DNA of 12,329 bases, taken from positions 1-12,329 of the forward strand of contig JAGPFT010000040.1 in the NCBI GenBank assembly GCA_018056405.1, given 5' to 3'. Both the position numbers and the translations under genes were made by a program. The stretch comes from Anaerolineae bacterium (GTDB lineage: Bacteria > Chloroflexota > Anaerolineae > Aggregatilineales > Aggregatilineaceae). Shown in pieces: positions 1-7,281 of this stretch (its first letter is position 1; each line of letters opens with the position of its first letter). Below the pieces are notes generated by a model, which saw only the letters and a list, made by a program, of their open reading frames with translations, was not told where the DNA came from and did no database searches.

Positions 1-416
1 TGCGTTACGAAGAAGTGCTTTCGCCCGGCACTGGCGACGCGACCGGCGAACGGGCCAGCGCTCTCAGCATTGACGGGATCGAGCCGCGCTCGTTGCCTTC
101 GCGCGATCGAGTAGCCGTCATCGTCCGCCAGGGTCAGGATCGTGAGGCGTTCAGCCTGGTCAACCTGGTCGGCATCGGCGGCGGCCACTGGGCAGCGCCC
201 CTGGCCAAAGGCCCCGATCCTCTTGGCAGCCTCGCCGTTCAGATTCACACCTGTCGCCCCGTGGCGCACGCCTGGTGGGCTTCGCCTGACAGGGGGGATC
301 TGAACGCCCGGTCACTCGATATAACGGTCACCAGGCATGACGAGGAGTGGGGTATCTCTTTCACACTTCCCTATCTCGACTACTGGTCCATGATCGTGCT
401 GGAGTATCAGGAATGA
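1..416 (+). CDS. C-terminal fragment of a GH66 (dextranase / cycloisomaltooligosaccharide glucanotransferase-like) protein
   Basis: The reading frame is open from the window edge (codons from base 3) to TGA 414-416, so the 5' part is missing. About 137 residues are visible. They resemble the C-terminal beta-sandwich of glycoside hydrolase family 66: a hydrophobic strand FSLVNLVGIGGGHW followed by a proline stretch, then WWASPD, then the terminal block FTLPYLDYWSMIVLE, which matches the family's 'SPD ... P-L-x-Y-W-x-M-I' ending. GH66 enzymes cut alpha-1,6-glucans such as dextran or cyclise the products. The catalytic barrel would lie upstream and cannot be judged. The stop overlaps the start of the next gene (ATGA at 413-416), which indicates translational coupling in one operon. 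The next gene, GH15, also acts on alpha-glucans, which supports the call. The family assignment comes from recalled motifs, not a search. Confidence 0.7.
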   Translation, partial: RYEEVLSPGTGDATGERASALSIDGIEPRSLPSRDRVAVIVRQGQDREAFSLVNLVGIGGGHWAAPLAKGPDPLGSLAVQIHTCRPVAHAWWASPDRGDLNARSLDITVTRHDEEWGISFTLPYLDYWSMIVLEYQE

Positions 417-1546
417 GAGACGATGGGCGCAGCCATCAGATCTACGCGCGTAGCCGCGCCGTCATATTGGAGAACCAGATGCCTGGGGGAGGCTACTTGG
501 CCTGTCCCACGACGCCGGATTATCAATTCTCCTGGTTTCGTGACGGTGCGTACATCGCCTATGCCATAACGTTGGATGGGCAGAGAGGGAACGCCAGCTA
601 TGCTGGCAGCATGGCCGCCCAGACTGAGAGCGCCCGGGCCTTTCATGACTGGTGCGCAGACGTGGTCAACAGCCGGGCAGAGGCCCTGGAACGGTGCATC
701 GAGCGTGCCGCCCAGGGCAAACTAGTGGTGTTGGCAGATGCGCTGAACGCGCGCTACCGGGCCAATGGCGATGCAGGCCCAGACGGATGGCCGGAATTCC
801 AGTTGGATGGGCCGGGGACCTGGCTGTGGTCCCTGAGCGAGTACGTGGATCACACTCAAATGTCGCCGCTGCCGCTGGCCTGGGAACGGGCCGTCGAGTT
901 GACGGCGCGCTACCTGGCGGCCCTGTGGCAGACGCCATGTTATGACTGCTGGGAAGAACGGGGCGACGATATCCATATCAGTACCCTGGGCGCCATCTAT
1001 GGGGGGTTGCAGGCGGCTCAGCGCCTGGTACCGTCTTTGAATCTGGAGCATACCGCGCGGGCCATACGCGAATTTGTGTTGAGCCGGGGGCTGACTCCCG
1101 CCGGCGAACTGGCGAAATCGGTTGGGCTGGACATGGTTGATGCGAACCTGATCGGCGTGGCTGTGCCACATGGCCTGTTGAGACCTGGCGACGCCATCAT
1201 GCAGCGAACGATAGCCCGCATTGAGCGCGACCTTCATGCGCCCGCAAGCGGGCTGCACCGTCACCTGGACGACGTTTACTATGGCGGTGGCGTTTGGGTG
1301 TTACTGGCCCTGTGGCTGGCGTGGTACTACATCGAAGCGGGTGACAGGGAGCGGGCAGATGAGCTTATCGAATGGGCTGAGAGCCAGGCAGATGCTGAGG
1401 GCAATCTGCCAGAACAGGTCAACTCGATCATGCTGGCTCCGGGATTCCATGACGAATGGGTCAACCAGCGTGGCCCCATCGCGCAGCCGCTGCTCTGGTC
1501 TCATGCAAAGTACCTGATCGTATGCCAAGCCCCGGCTAAGGCTTGA
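413..1546 (+). CDS. GH15 family glycoside hydrolase (glucoamylase / glucodextranase-like)
   Basis: This 377-residue protein is an (alpha/alpha)6-barrel glycosidase that would release glucose from alpha-glucan ends by inversion. Visible family motifs are WFRDGAY (41-47), the substrate-binding EFQLDGPGTW (128-137), CWEERG (179-184), which carries the presumed general-acid glutamate (E181 or E182), and LPEQ (332-335), with E334 as the presumed general base. PLLWSHA lies near the C-terminus. I chose ATG 413 because it overlaps the upstream stop (ATGA); an in-frame ATG at 347 would add 22 residues read from inside the GH66 gene in another frame. No signal peptide or N-terminal beta-sandwich domain is present, so the enzyme looks cytoplasmic and minimal. 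Pairing with GH66 suggests use of dextran or isomalto-oligosaccharides. The exact linkage preference is inference. No clear terminator follows. Confidence 0.88.
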   Translation: MRDDGRSHQIYARSRAVILENQMPGGGYLACPTTPDYQFSWFRDGAYIAYAITLDGQRGNASYAGSMAAQTESARAFHDWCADVVNSRAEALERCIERAAQGKLVVLADALNARYRANGDAGPDGWPEFQLDGPGTWLWSLSEYVDHTQMSPLPLAWERAVELTARYLAALWQTPCYDCWEERGDDIHISTLGAIYGGLQAAQRLVPSLNLEHTARAIREFVLSRGLTPAGELAKSVGLDMVDANLIGVAVPHGLLRPGDAIMQRTIARIERDLHAPASGLHRHLDDVYYGGGVWVLLALWLAWYYIEAGDRERADELIEWAESQADAEGNLPEQVNSIMLAPGFHDEWVNQRGPIAQPLLWSHAKYLIVCQAPAKA

Positions 1547-2011
1547 TCTCCGCAACCTTGCTGTACCCCCAAAGACTAATCCGCCCGGGACAGGCCCTTG
1601 TCATGTGTATCCTCCGGCCTGGCCGACTACCTGGCGCATCTGTACATGACGGTCATACCCCACCCTACTCCACCAAGCGCCTCCAGCTATGCTGAGGCCG
1701 GCCTAGTCGCGGCTGGGGCCGATTCTGCTCGCCCCGGAGAACTCCCACACGGTGCGTACACGTCTTGGGCGAAGGAGAAAGCCTTCGCCACCTCAGTCCC
1801 TTCTCTGGGTCTGATCTACTGAAGGCTGCCAAGAATACCACCACTTTGCCGCGTAGCTGATTGATTGCCAGCTCAGCAACTGTAGCTGACGGTGCTGTTT
1901 GGAACAAAAGATTCCATCGGCCAGATAGACTCAAAGTAGAGAGGCCACTCCCATGTGCTATTTTGTCTTAGGTATAGTAAGATGTCCATATTAGTGTGGG
2001 AGATGAACAGT
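1547..2011. promoter_or_regulatory. Intergenic region, probable promoter region of the WYL-cas operon
   Basis: This 465-base stretch has no convincing gene. Frames opening around 1598 (plus) and 1934 (minus) lack ribosome binding sites and recognisable protein sequence. From about 1840 onward the base composition becomes more AT-rich, as expected for a control region. A TATAGT hexamer at 1973-1978 is a possible -10 box, but no good -35 lies at the proper distance. A short perfect inverted repeat, TGGAA (1900-1904) and TTCCA (1912-1916), is a weak operator candidate. GGGAG at 1998-2002 is the ribosome binding site of the regulator gene. No factor-independent terminator for the GH15 gene was found. 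Confidence 0.3.
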
Positions 2012-3067
2012 ATGCGGACACCCGAAACCACCCTCCGCGAACGGCTGGAGCGCGTTGAACTCTTATTGCAGCGCCATCCAGATGGGCTGCGCGAAGCAGA
2101 GATCGCCGACATGCTGAACTTCGAGCGCCGCACCGTCAACAACTACCTGCGCGAACTCGAAATGCAGGGCCACATCTACCGTGAAGATCAGCTTTGGTTC
2201 TCGCTGCCACGCCAGGACATGGTTTTGCGGCGGCTGGAGCTTCAACCAGAAGAGGCAATGACGTTGTACCTGGCGCTGCGTTTGCTCGTTAAGCAGCACG
2301 ATCAGCGCAACGAAGCTGCTGAGCATCTCCTGGTGCGGCTAGCCGAGATACTGACCAGCGATGTTGGGCTGGATGAAGACATCCTGGCCGCCGCGCGCGA
2401 ACTGGCCCAGCGTCCCACTGTGCCAGGGTACGAGAATGTCTTTCGCATCGTGATGCGGGGATACATCTACCGCCGCAAGGTCGAGATCGTCTACGCCCCC
2501 TATCAGGGAAAACCCTTCACCACCGTGCTGACCCCCTACCTGATCGAGCCTTCGGCCATTGGCTTTGCCACCTACGTGATCGGCCACAGCAGCATCGTGA
2601 ATGCCCTGCGCACGTTCAAGCTGGAGCGCATTGAGCGAGCGCGCTTGCTGCTGCAGGAAGGATATGAGATTCCCCCGGATTTCCCCGGCCTGCAACTGTT
2701 GCGCAGCGCGTGGTCAATCTTCTACGGGGAGCAGTTGACACACGTTGTCCTACGCTTTCACCCTGATGTCGCCCGTCGCGTGCAGGAAACGCAGTGGCAT
2801 TCGTCTCAGGAGCTAAGCTGGGACGAAGATAGGCCAGGCTATCTGCTGCTGTCGCTGCAAGTCGCCGATACGACCGACCTCAAGCCCTGGATTCGCACCT
2901 GGGGAGCCAACTGCGAGGTGCTCGAACCTGCAGAGCTGCGCGATGCGCTGATCGGCGAGGCGCGGCGGTTAGCAGAAGTCTACGGCTGGCAGACGCATCG
3001 GGGGGCGCGCGCCGACGAAGATGATCCGCTAGGGCTGAACGCCACATTCAGCGACTATTTTGGCTAA
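2012..3067 (+). CDS. WYL-domain transcriptional regulator with N-terminal winged helix
   Basis: This is a 351-residue DNA-binding regulator at the head of the cas operon. Residues about 8-60 form a winged helix-turn-helix (REAEIADMLNFERRTVNNYL as the recognition unit). Residues about 150-235 form a WYL domain, with the strand VEIVYAPYQGKPF followed by TPYLIEPS. In the segment that names the family the tryptophan is lost (GFATYVIGHS, 184-193). Residues about 255-345 form the C-terminal WCX extension (LKPWIRTWGANCEVLEP). WYL domains bind ligands such as nucleic acids or nucleotides, and WYL proteins repress or activate several CRISPR systems. I chose ATG 2012 because GGGAG lies 9 bases upstream; upstream in-frame starts (GTG 1955, ATG 2003) have no usable site. 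The stop lies 13 bases before cas3 and overlaps its ribosome binding site, so the two are co-transcribed. Binding sites and the sign of regulation are unknown. Confidence 0.85.
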   Translation: MRTPETTLRERLERVELLLQRHPDGLREAEIADMLNFERRTVNNYLRELEMQGHIYREDQLWFSLPRQDMVLRRLELQPEEAMTLYLALRLLVKQHDQRNEAAEHLLVRLAEILTSDVGLDEDILAAARELAQRPTVPGYENVFRIVMRGYIYRRKVEIVYAPYQGKPFTTVLTPYLIEPSAIGFATYVIGHSSIVNALRTFKLERIERARLLLQEGYEIPPDFPGLQLLRSAWSIFYGEQLTHVVLRFHPDVARRVQETQWHSSQELSWDEDRPGYLLLSLQVADTTDLKPWIRTWGANCEVLEPAELRDALIGEARRLAEVYGWQTHRGARADEDDPLGLNATFSDYFG

Positions 3068-3080
3068 GGAGAGCCACAAG

Positions 3081-5486
3081 ATGCGCGCTCCGAAAACACC
3101 TTACCCATTTCAACGCCGGGTTGCAGAGCTACTCCTTGGAGGGCGCAACGTGATCTTGCAAGCCCCGACCGGCTCTGGCAAGACCCATGCTGCCATGTTG
3201 CCCTTCCTCAACGCCCTGGAACATCGCCGAGATTTCCCAACGAAATGTGTTTATTCTGTTCCGATGCGAGTGCTCGCCAACCAATTCGTAGGTGATTATT
3301 CCGAAGCAGTGAAGCGAGCAGGTAGAGCCGACAGAATTGAGGTTGCCATTCAAACCGGTGAACGCAACCAAAATCCCCAGTTGGACGCCAACCTGATCTT
3401 CGCCACCATTGATCAGACGCTCAGCAGTTTTCTGCTTGCCCCCTACAGCCTGCCGCTGCGCCGGGCCAACCTCAACGCGGCGGCAGTCATGGGGTCGTAC
3501 CTGGTCTTCGATGAATTCCACCTCTACGACCCGGATTCGACGCTGCCGACCGCTCTGCACATGCTGCAAATGCTGCGGGGAATCGTGCCGTTCGTGCTGA
3601 TGACTGCCACCTTCAGCCGCGACATGCTCGCTGGCCTGGCCAAAGCCCTGGAGGCGGAGGTAGTGCCCGGCACAGACGAGGAACGCGAGCAGCTTCAACA
3701 CCTGGAATCGCAGCAGAAGACCCGGCGCTATCACGTCGCCGACGGGCCATTGACGGCTCAGGCTGTGCTCGAAAAACACCAGGGACGCTCGCTGGTCATC
3801 TGCAACACGGTGGATCGCGCGCGTGCCCTCTACGAAGCATTGCAGCGGGCCAAAGACCCGCACACCGAGGTCTGGTTGCTCCACAGTCGCTTCTTGCGCA
3901 AAGACCGCGATCAGATCGAAGAGCGCCTTCGCGCCCGTTTCGCCAAGAACGTGAGGGACGGCAGCCTGATCCTCGTCTCCACACAGGCCATCGAGGTGGG
4001 CGTGGACATCACCAGCACGGCCCTGCATACCGAACTGGCTCCCGCCAACGCCATCTTGCAGCGGGCGGGCCGCTGTGCGCGCTACAAGGACGAGGAAGGG
4101 GATGTGTATATCTACCCCTACGCGCTCGATGCCACTTCTGGCGAACTGCTCGATCTGTGTGAACACCCGCAACCCTACGCGGGCAAGGAGGAGAAAAAGC
4201 TATTCGCCCCGACGCTGGAACAGTTTCATGAGCGCTCTGGCTGTGTGCTGAATTTCCAGGACGAACAGGACATCATCTCCACCGTGCACGGCCCGCTCGA
4301 CCAGCAGATCATCGAGGCGCTGCGGCGCGGAGCCTACGAACACCGGAAGTGTATGTTCGCCGTGATGCGCCATGACGACAGCGCCGACGCGCGGCACCTG
4401 ATCCGCGAAATCTTCCAGCAGCAGGTGACCGTGCACCCCAACCCGGATGAGTTGCGTACTTCCCCCTTCGATGCGCCCTCCTTCGGAGTGCATCCGGGCA
4501 CGCTACAAAAGTACATCACGGGCTGGCTGGAACATGCGGCAGAGCTTGAACTGCCCTGGGCGGTCAAGTATCTGCGCTTCGTCCCCAATGAGGACGACAG
4601 CCAGTCCAACCGTTCAGCCTACGAGTGGGAAGAAGTCTATACCCCAAAGACAGCCTGGGGCACGCCGCTGATCGTGGTGCACCCGTCCCTGGCGACCTAC
4701 GACCCCGCCCTGGGTTTCCTGCCGGATCGCGGCGGAACATGGCGGGCTGAGTTGCCCAGCAGAGACCAGCGCAGCGAGCGCCCCGATTACACCTATCACC
4801 TGGAAACCTACGAAGACCACATCCGCCGGGTGCACGAGGCTTTCGAGGAGCTATGGCCGGAACTGGACTACGCTGCGCGCCGCCTGGAAGCGCGCTATGG
4901 CTGGCCGCGGGGGAGCGTCCGCCGGGCGGCAGAGTTGGCCGTGCTGCTGCACGATGTGGGCAAGCTGAGCGTCAAATGGCAGGGCTGGGTGAAGCGTTAT
5001 CAAGAGGAGATCGGGATGCCGGTGAAAGCAGGGCAGGCTTACGCCCATACCGAAGTGCAGAATGAGGCGCACCGCGAGGCCGAAGGAAAGGCGGGCAGGC
5101 GTCCCTGGCACGCCGTGGAGGGGGCGATTGCTACCGCGCCCATCCTGTTTGGTATCTTTGCGGAGCAGCCGCCGCTGGCGAAGGCTGCTTTCAGCGCCAT
5201 TGCCCGCCACCATGCGCCGAAGTCGGACGATAACCAACCTTTCCGGTTGGTCAAAGAGGCCCCGGCTCATATCCGGGCGGTCTTGCGCCAGGGAGACGAT
5301 ATGGGTAGCTGGATTGAGAACCTGGCCGGCTTGAATGAAGAAATCCCGTCCAGCTTCGGGGCGGGCGAGGCCATCGCCCAACCCGAAGATGACGATGACC
5401 TGGCGAGCTTCCTGGCCTATCTGCTCATCGTCCGCGCCCTGCGCCGCGCCGATCAGCAAGGGACGGAGCGCGGAACAGGAATATGA
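3081..5486 (+). CDS. cas3: Cas3 helicase-nuclease with C-terminal HD domain
   Basis: This 801-residue protein unwinds and degrades DNA bound by Cascade. The order is helicase first, nuclease last. Walker A is APTGSGKT (28-35), motif II is DEFH (144-147) in place of the usual DEAH/DECH, motif III is TATF (175-178), motif V is STQAIEVGVD (300-309) and motif VI is QRAGRCAR (327-334). The HD nuclease occupies about 590-720: LLHDVGK with H624-D625, then H656, H677 in WHAVEGA, and RHHAP with H710-H711 as metal ligands. Most Cas3 proteins have the HD domain at the N-terminus; C-terminal placement is best known from type I-G (formerly I-U). ATG 3081 is preferred, since AAGGAGA sits 8 bases upstream; an in-frame TTG at 3060 would overlap the regulator gene. 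The gap to cas8 is 31 bases. Both active sites look intact. Confidence 0.95.
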   Translation: MRAPKTPYPFQRRVAELLLGGRNVILQAPTGSGKTHAAMLPFLNALEHRRDFPTKCVYSVPMRVLANQFVGDYSEAVKRAGRADRIEVAIQTGERNQNPQLDANLIFATIDQTLSSFLLAPYSLPLRRANLNAAAVMGSYLVFDEFHLYDPDSTLPTALHMLQMLRGIVPFVLMTATFSRDMLAGLAKALEAEVVPGTDEEREQLQHLESQQKTRRYHVADGPLTAQAVLEKHQGRSLVICNTVDRARALYEALQRAKDPHTEVWLLHSRFLRKDRDQIEERLRARFAKNVRDGSLILVSTQAIEVGVDITSTALHTELAPANAILQRAGRCARYKDEEGDVYIYPYALDATSGELLDLCEHPQPYAGKEEKKLFAPTLEQFHERSGCVLNFQDEQDIISTVHGPLDQQIIEALRRGAYEHRKCMFAVMRHDDSADARHLIREIFQQQVTVHPNPDELRTSPFDAPSFGVHPGTLQKYITGWLEHAAELELPWAVKYLRFVPNEDDSQSNRSAYEWEEVYTPKTAWGTPLIVVHPSLATYDPALGFLPDRGGTWRAELPSRDQRSERPDYTYHLETYEDHIRRVHEAFEELWPELDYAARRLEARYGWPRGSVRRAAELAVLLHDVGKLSVKWQGWVKRYQEEIGMPVKAGQAYAHTEVQNEAHREAEGKAGRRPWHAVEGAIATAPILFGIFAEQPPLAKAAFSAIARHHAPKSDDNQPFRLVKEAPAHIRAVLRQGDDMGSWIENLAGLNEEIPSSFGAGEAIAQPEDDDDLASFLAYLLIVRALRRADQQGTERGTGI

Positions 5487-5517
5487 CCCACGAGTTGAAA
5501 ACCCATAAGGAGGTGCA

Positions 5518-7281
5518 ATGGATGAGTACAAGTACTTCTATGCAGACAAAGCCAGCCAGACCTTCGCCGACATCCTAATTGCCTTTGGCCTGGCACGCAT
5601 CGTAGATGAACTGCTCCGTGAGCAGACGAAAGGAGGGAGAAATGTCCTGATTCAGGACAAAGGGCCGTACTACCAACTGACATGCACGCCGGCCCTGGAA
5701 CGGAGCACGGTCGAGGCCCTGCGAGAGTTGTCCCTTCTCAAGGTGATCGTCACTGTCAAGAACCGGGATAAGCTGCCTGCCGATCTCCCGTCCTACCTGA
5801 CGGTTGATTATGAGCAGGAGCGCGAGCGAGTCAGCCTGTTCTTTGCCGCTCGCAAGGCAGGAAGCAACGGCAGTACTTTGCCTGAAAGGCCACACCCACA
5901 CTGGGACATCTTCAAGGCGATCAACGCCCCAGGCGGACCGCTCATCGGCTACAACAGCCTGGCGCTGGACTGGTGGGCGATTCGCCAGGCGCACTCGCAG
6001 GTGTTGTTGTTGCTGCTCGATCTGTACAGTGACACTCCCAACGACTATGAGACCGCCGAAAACCGGTGGAAGGAGTTGGACAAACAGTACGGCTGGGGAA
6101 TCAAAGCGCAGGCCACCTGCCAGCAACTCTACAACCCCGATCAGGGCAAGGGCCAGAACCGGAGCAAGGCCGACGCCCTGAGCATCGGCAACCAGAGCGC
6201 ACTGTGGTTGGCGGAGTGGCTGAAAGCGGTTGGCTTCTACGAAGCCGCGCTGACTCGCCAGATGCGTGGCGCGAAAGATCGCAAGACGTTCGTCGTCGCG
6301 CCACGCGAGCTGACCTTCTCCGAAAACCAGGCGATTATGAATCGCTTCGTAGATAAGATGCAGGTCTCCGAGTCTCCAACACGCTTCGATATCCTGGCCG
6401 CCCTGCGCTATGCCAGTGCTCTGTTGGAGTATTTCACCGCCGAGCCGGGCGGCCTGGCTCGTCTGCTGGGTTTGCAGCAGGTCAAGAAGCGTGTGGTAGC
6501 GGGCTTCCGCACCGCCTTCTACAAAGACCTGGGCAACGCCACGGCCACCATGAATCTGGCCTTCGTCGCGCTGCCGGGTTGGGTCGAGGTGCACTCGCGC
6601 GAAGAAGTAGACCTGTACATCGCGCTGCTGAGCGAACTGGAAAGTTTCGTGCGCCAGTTCGACGAATCGCACAGCGACGCTTTCACCCTGCTGCAACACC
6701 TGCGCGATTTTGTCTCTGGTGACGACCTAGACGCTTTCTTTCGCTTCACCAATGCTTTCCCCGCCTATCTCATTGGGCGGCGGGAACAGAATAAGTATGC
6801 TCGTCAGCTTACCACCGAGTTCATAGAAAGGCTGGTCATGAGCACAGAGAAACGCCTCACACGCATCCTGGAGAGCCAGGGCTTCCAAAACATCGCCTAT
6901 GCCATCCGGCAGAGCACCGTCACGGCCCAGTACCGCAAGAAGCAGGGCGACCGCAAGTATGACGTGCGCTATGGCCTGGGGCAGGAACTGGCCCGCAAGG
7001 CGCGCTACCCGGAGAGCTTCATCGCTGCCCTGAGCGACTTCCTGCACAAGTACAACGCGGAAAACGCTCAGGTGATGGAAAACCGCAGCGGGCCGTACCG
7101 TCGCAGCGTCAAGACGACCGACATTGACGAGATCGCGGCCCTGATTGACGAGTTCGGCTCCGAGACCGTCGCCAATCTCCTGATCGCTTACGGCTATGCC
7201 CGCGAACCCTACGAGGCGGAGCCAGGCAAAGCCGAAGCAAAAACGCCCGAAATTACCGATGAGGAGGAAATCACCCAATGA
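5518..7281 (+). CDS. cas8: Cas8-like large subunit of type I Cascade
   Basis: This 587-residue protein sits between cas3 and cas7, the usual place of the large subunit that recognises the PAM and contacts target DNA. I do not recognise it by catalytic motifs, and it has none of the HD or polymerase motifs of Cas10d, which argues against type I-D. The N-terminal half is mixed alpha/beta; the last third (about 350-565) is rich in predicted helix, as in Cas8 proteins that carry a small-subunit-like C-terminus. The tail after 563 is acidic. A short motif recurs at the two ends: FADILIAFGLAR (16-27) and VANLLIAYGYAR (551-562). An AAGGAGG-type ribosome binding site precedes ATG 5518 closely. The stop overlaps cas7 by ATGA. 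The Cas8 call rests mainly on position, size and helical C-terminus; subtype (Cas8a or Cas8b-like) is undecided. Confidence 0.8.
   Translation: MDEYKYFYADKASQTFADILIAFGLARIVDELLREQTKGGRNVLIQDKGPYYQLTCTPALERSTVEALRELSLLKVIVTVKNRDKLPADLPSYLTVDYEQERERVSLFFAARKAGSNGSTLPERPHPHWDIFKAINAPGGPLIGYNSLALDWWAIRQAHSQVLLLLLDLYSDTPNDYETAENRWKELDKQYGWGIKAQATCQQLYNPDQGKGQNRSKADALSIGNQSALWLAEWLKAVGFYEAALTRQMRGAKDRKTFVVAPRELTFSENQAIMNRFVDKMQVSESPTRFDILAALRYASALLEYFTAEPGGLARLLGLQQVKKRVVAGFRTAFYKDLGNATATMNLAFVALPGWVEVHSREEVDLYIALLSELESFVRQFDESHSDAFTLLQHLRDFVSGDDLDAFFRFTNAFPAYLIGRREQNKYARQLTTEFIERLVMSTEKRLTRILESQGFQNIAYAIRQSTVTAQYRKKQGDRKYDVRYGLGQELARKARYPESFIAALSDFLHKYNAENAQVMENRSGPYRRSVKTTDIDEIAALIDEFGSETVANLLIAYGYAREPYEAEPGKAEAKTPEITDEEEITQ
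6838..7281 (+). other. Candidate internal translation start in cas8 producing a Cas11-like small subunit
   Basis: ATG 6838 is in frame with cas8 (Met441) and is preceded by AGAAAGG at 6825-6831, six bases away. Translation from it would give a 147-residue, mostly helical protein (beginning MSTEKRLTRILES) with the same stop as cas8. The 60 bases before it use codons rare in this operon (AAT, TAT, CGT, CTT, ATA, AGG), giving a local AT-rich, less structured stretch. No separate small-subunit gene is present in the locus. Types I-B, I-C and I-D are known to make Cas11 by internal initiation in the large-subunit gene. That it happens here is inference. Confidence 0.4.

Noticed and set aside
1598..1822. 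74-residue open frame between the GH15 and WYL genes
   Set aside because: It begins with TTG without a ribosome binding site, and its sequence shows no recognisable fold or motif. The opposite-strand frame 1665-1934 is equally unconvincing; I considered a decayed mobile element but found no ends or transposase motif.
3060..3080. TTG 3060 as the cas3 start
   Set aside because: It overlaps the WYL gene and has no ribosome binding site, whereas ATG 3081 has AAGGAGA at ideal distance and gives a normal helicase N-terminus.
3129..4172. 347-residue antisense open frame under cas3
   Set aside because: It is a by-product of GC-rich third positions in cas3, whose motifs are all intact on the plus strand. 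The antisense translation has no motifs.
5629..5650. Strong Shine-Dalgarno-like AAAGGAGGG inside cas8 followed by ATG 5642
   Set aside because: The ATG is out of frame and followed by one codon and a stop (ATG TCC TGA), so no protein can be made. It is probably chance from lysine-glycine-glycine codons, though it might slow ribosomes.
5575..6699. 374-residue antisense open frame under cas8
   Set aside because: It is long but low in recognisable structure and rich in Q/R/V runs typical of shadow translation. Cas8 fits the operon, with a proper ribosome binding site and coupling to cas7.
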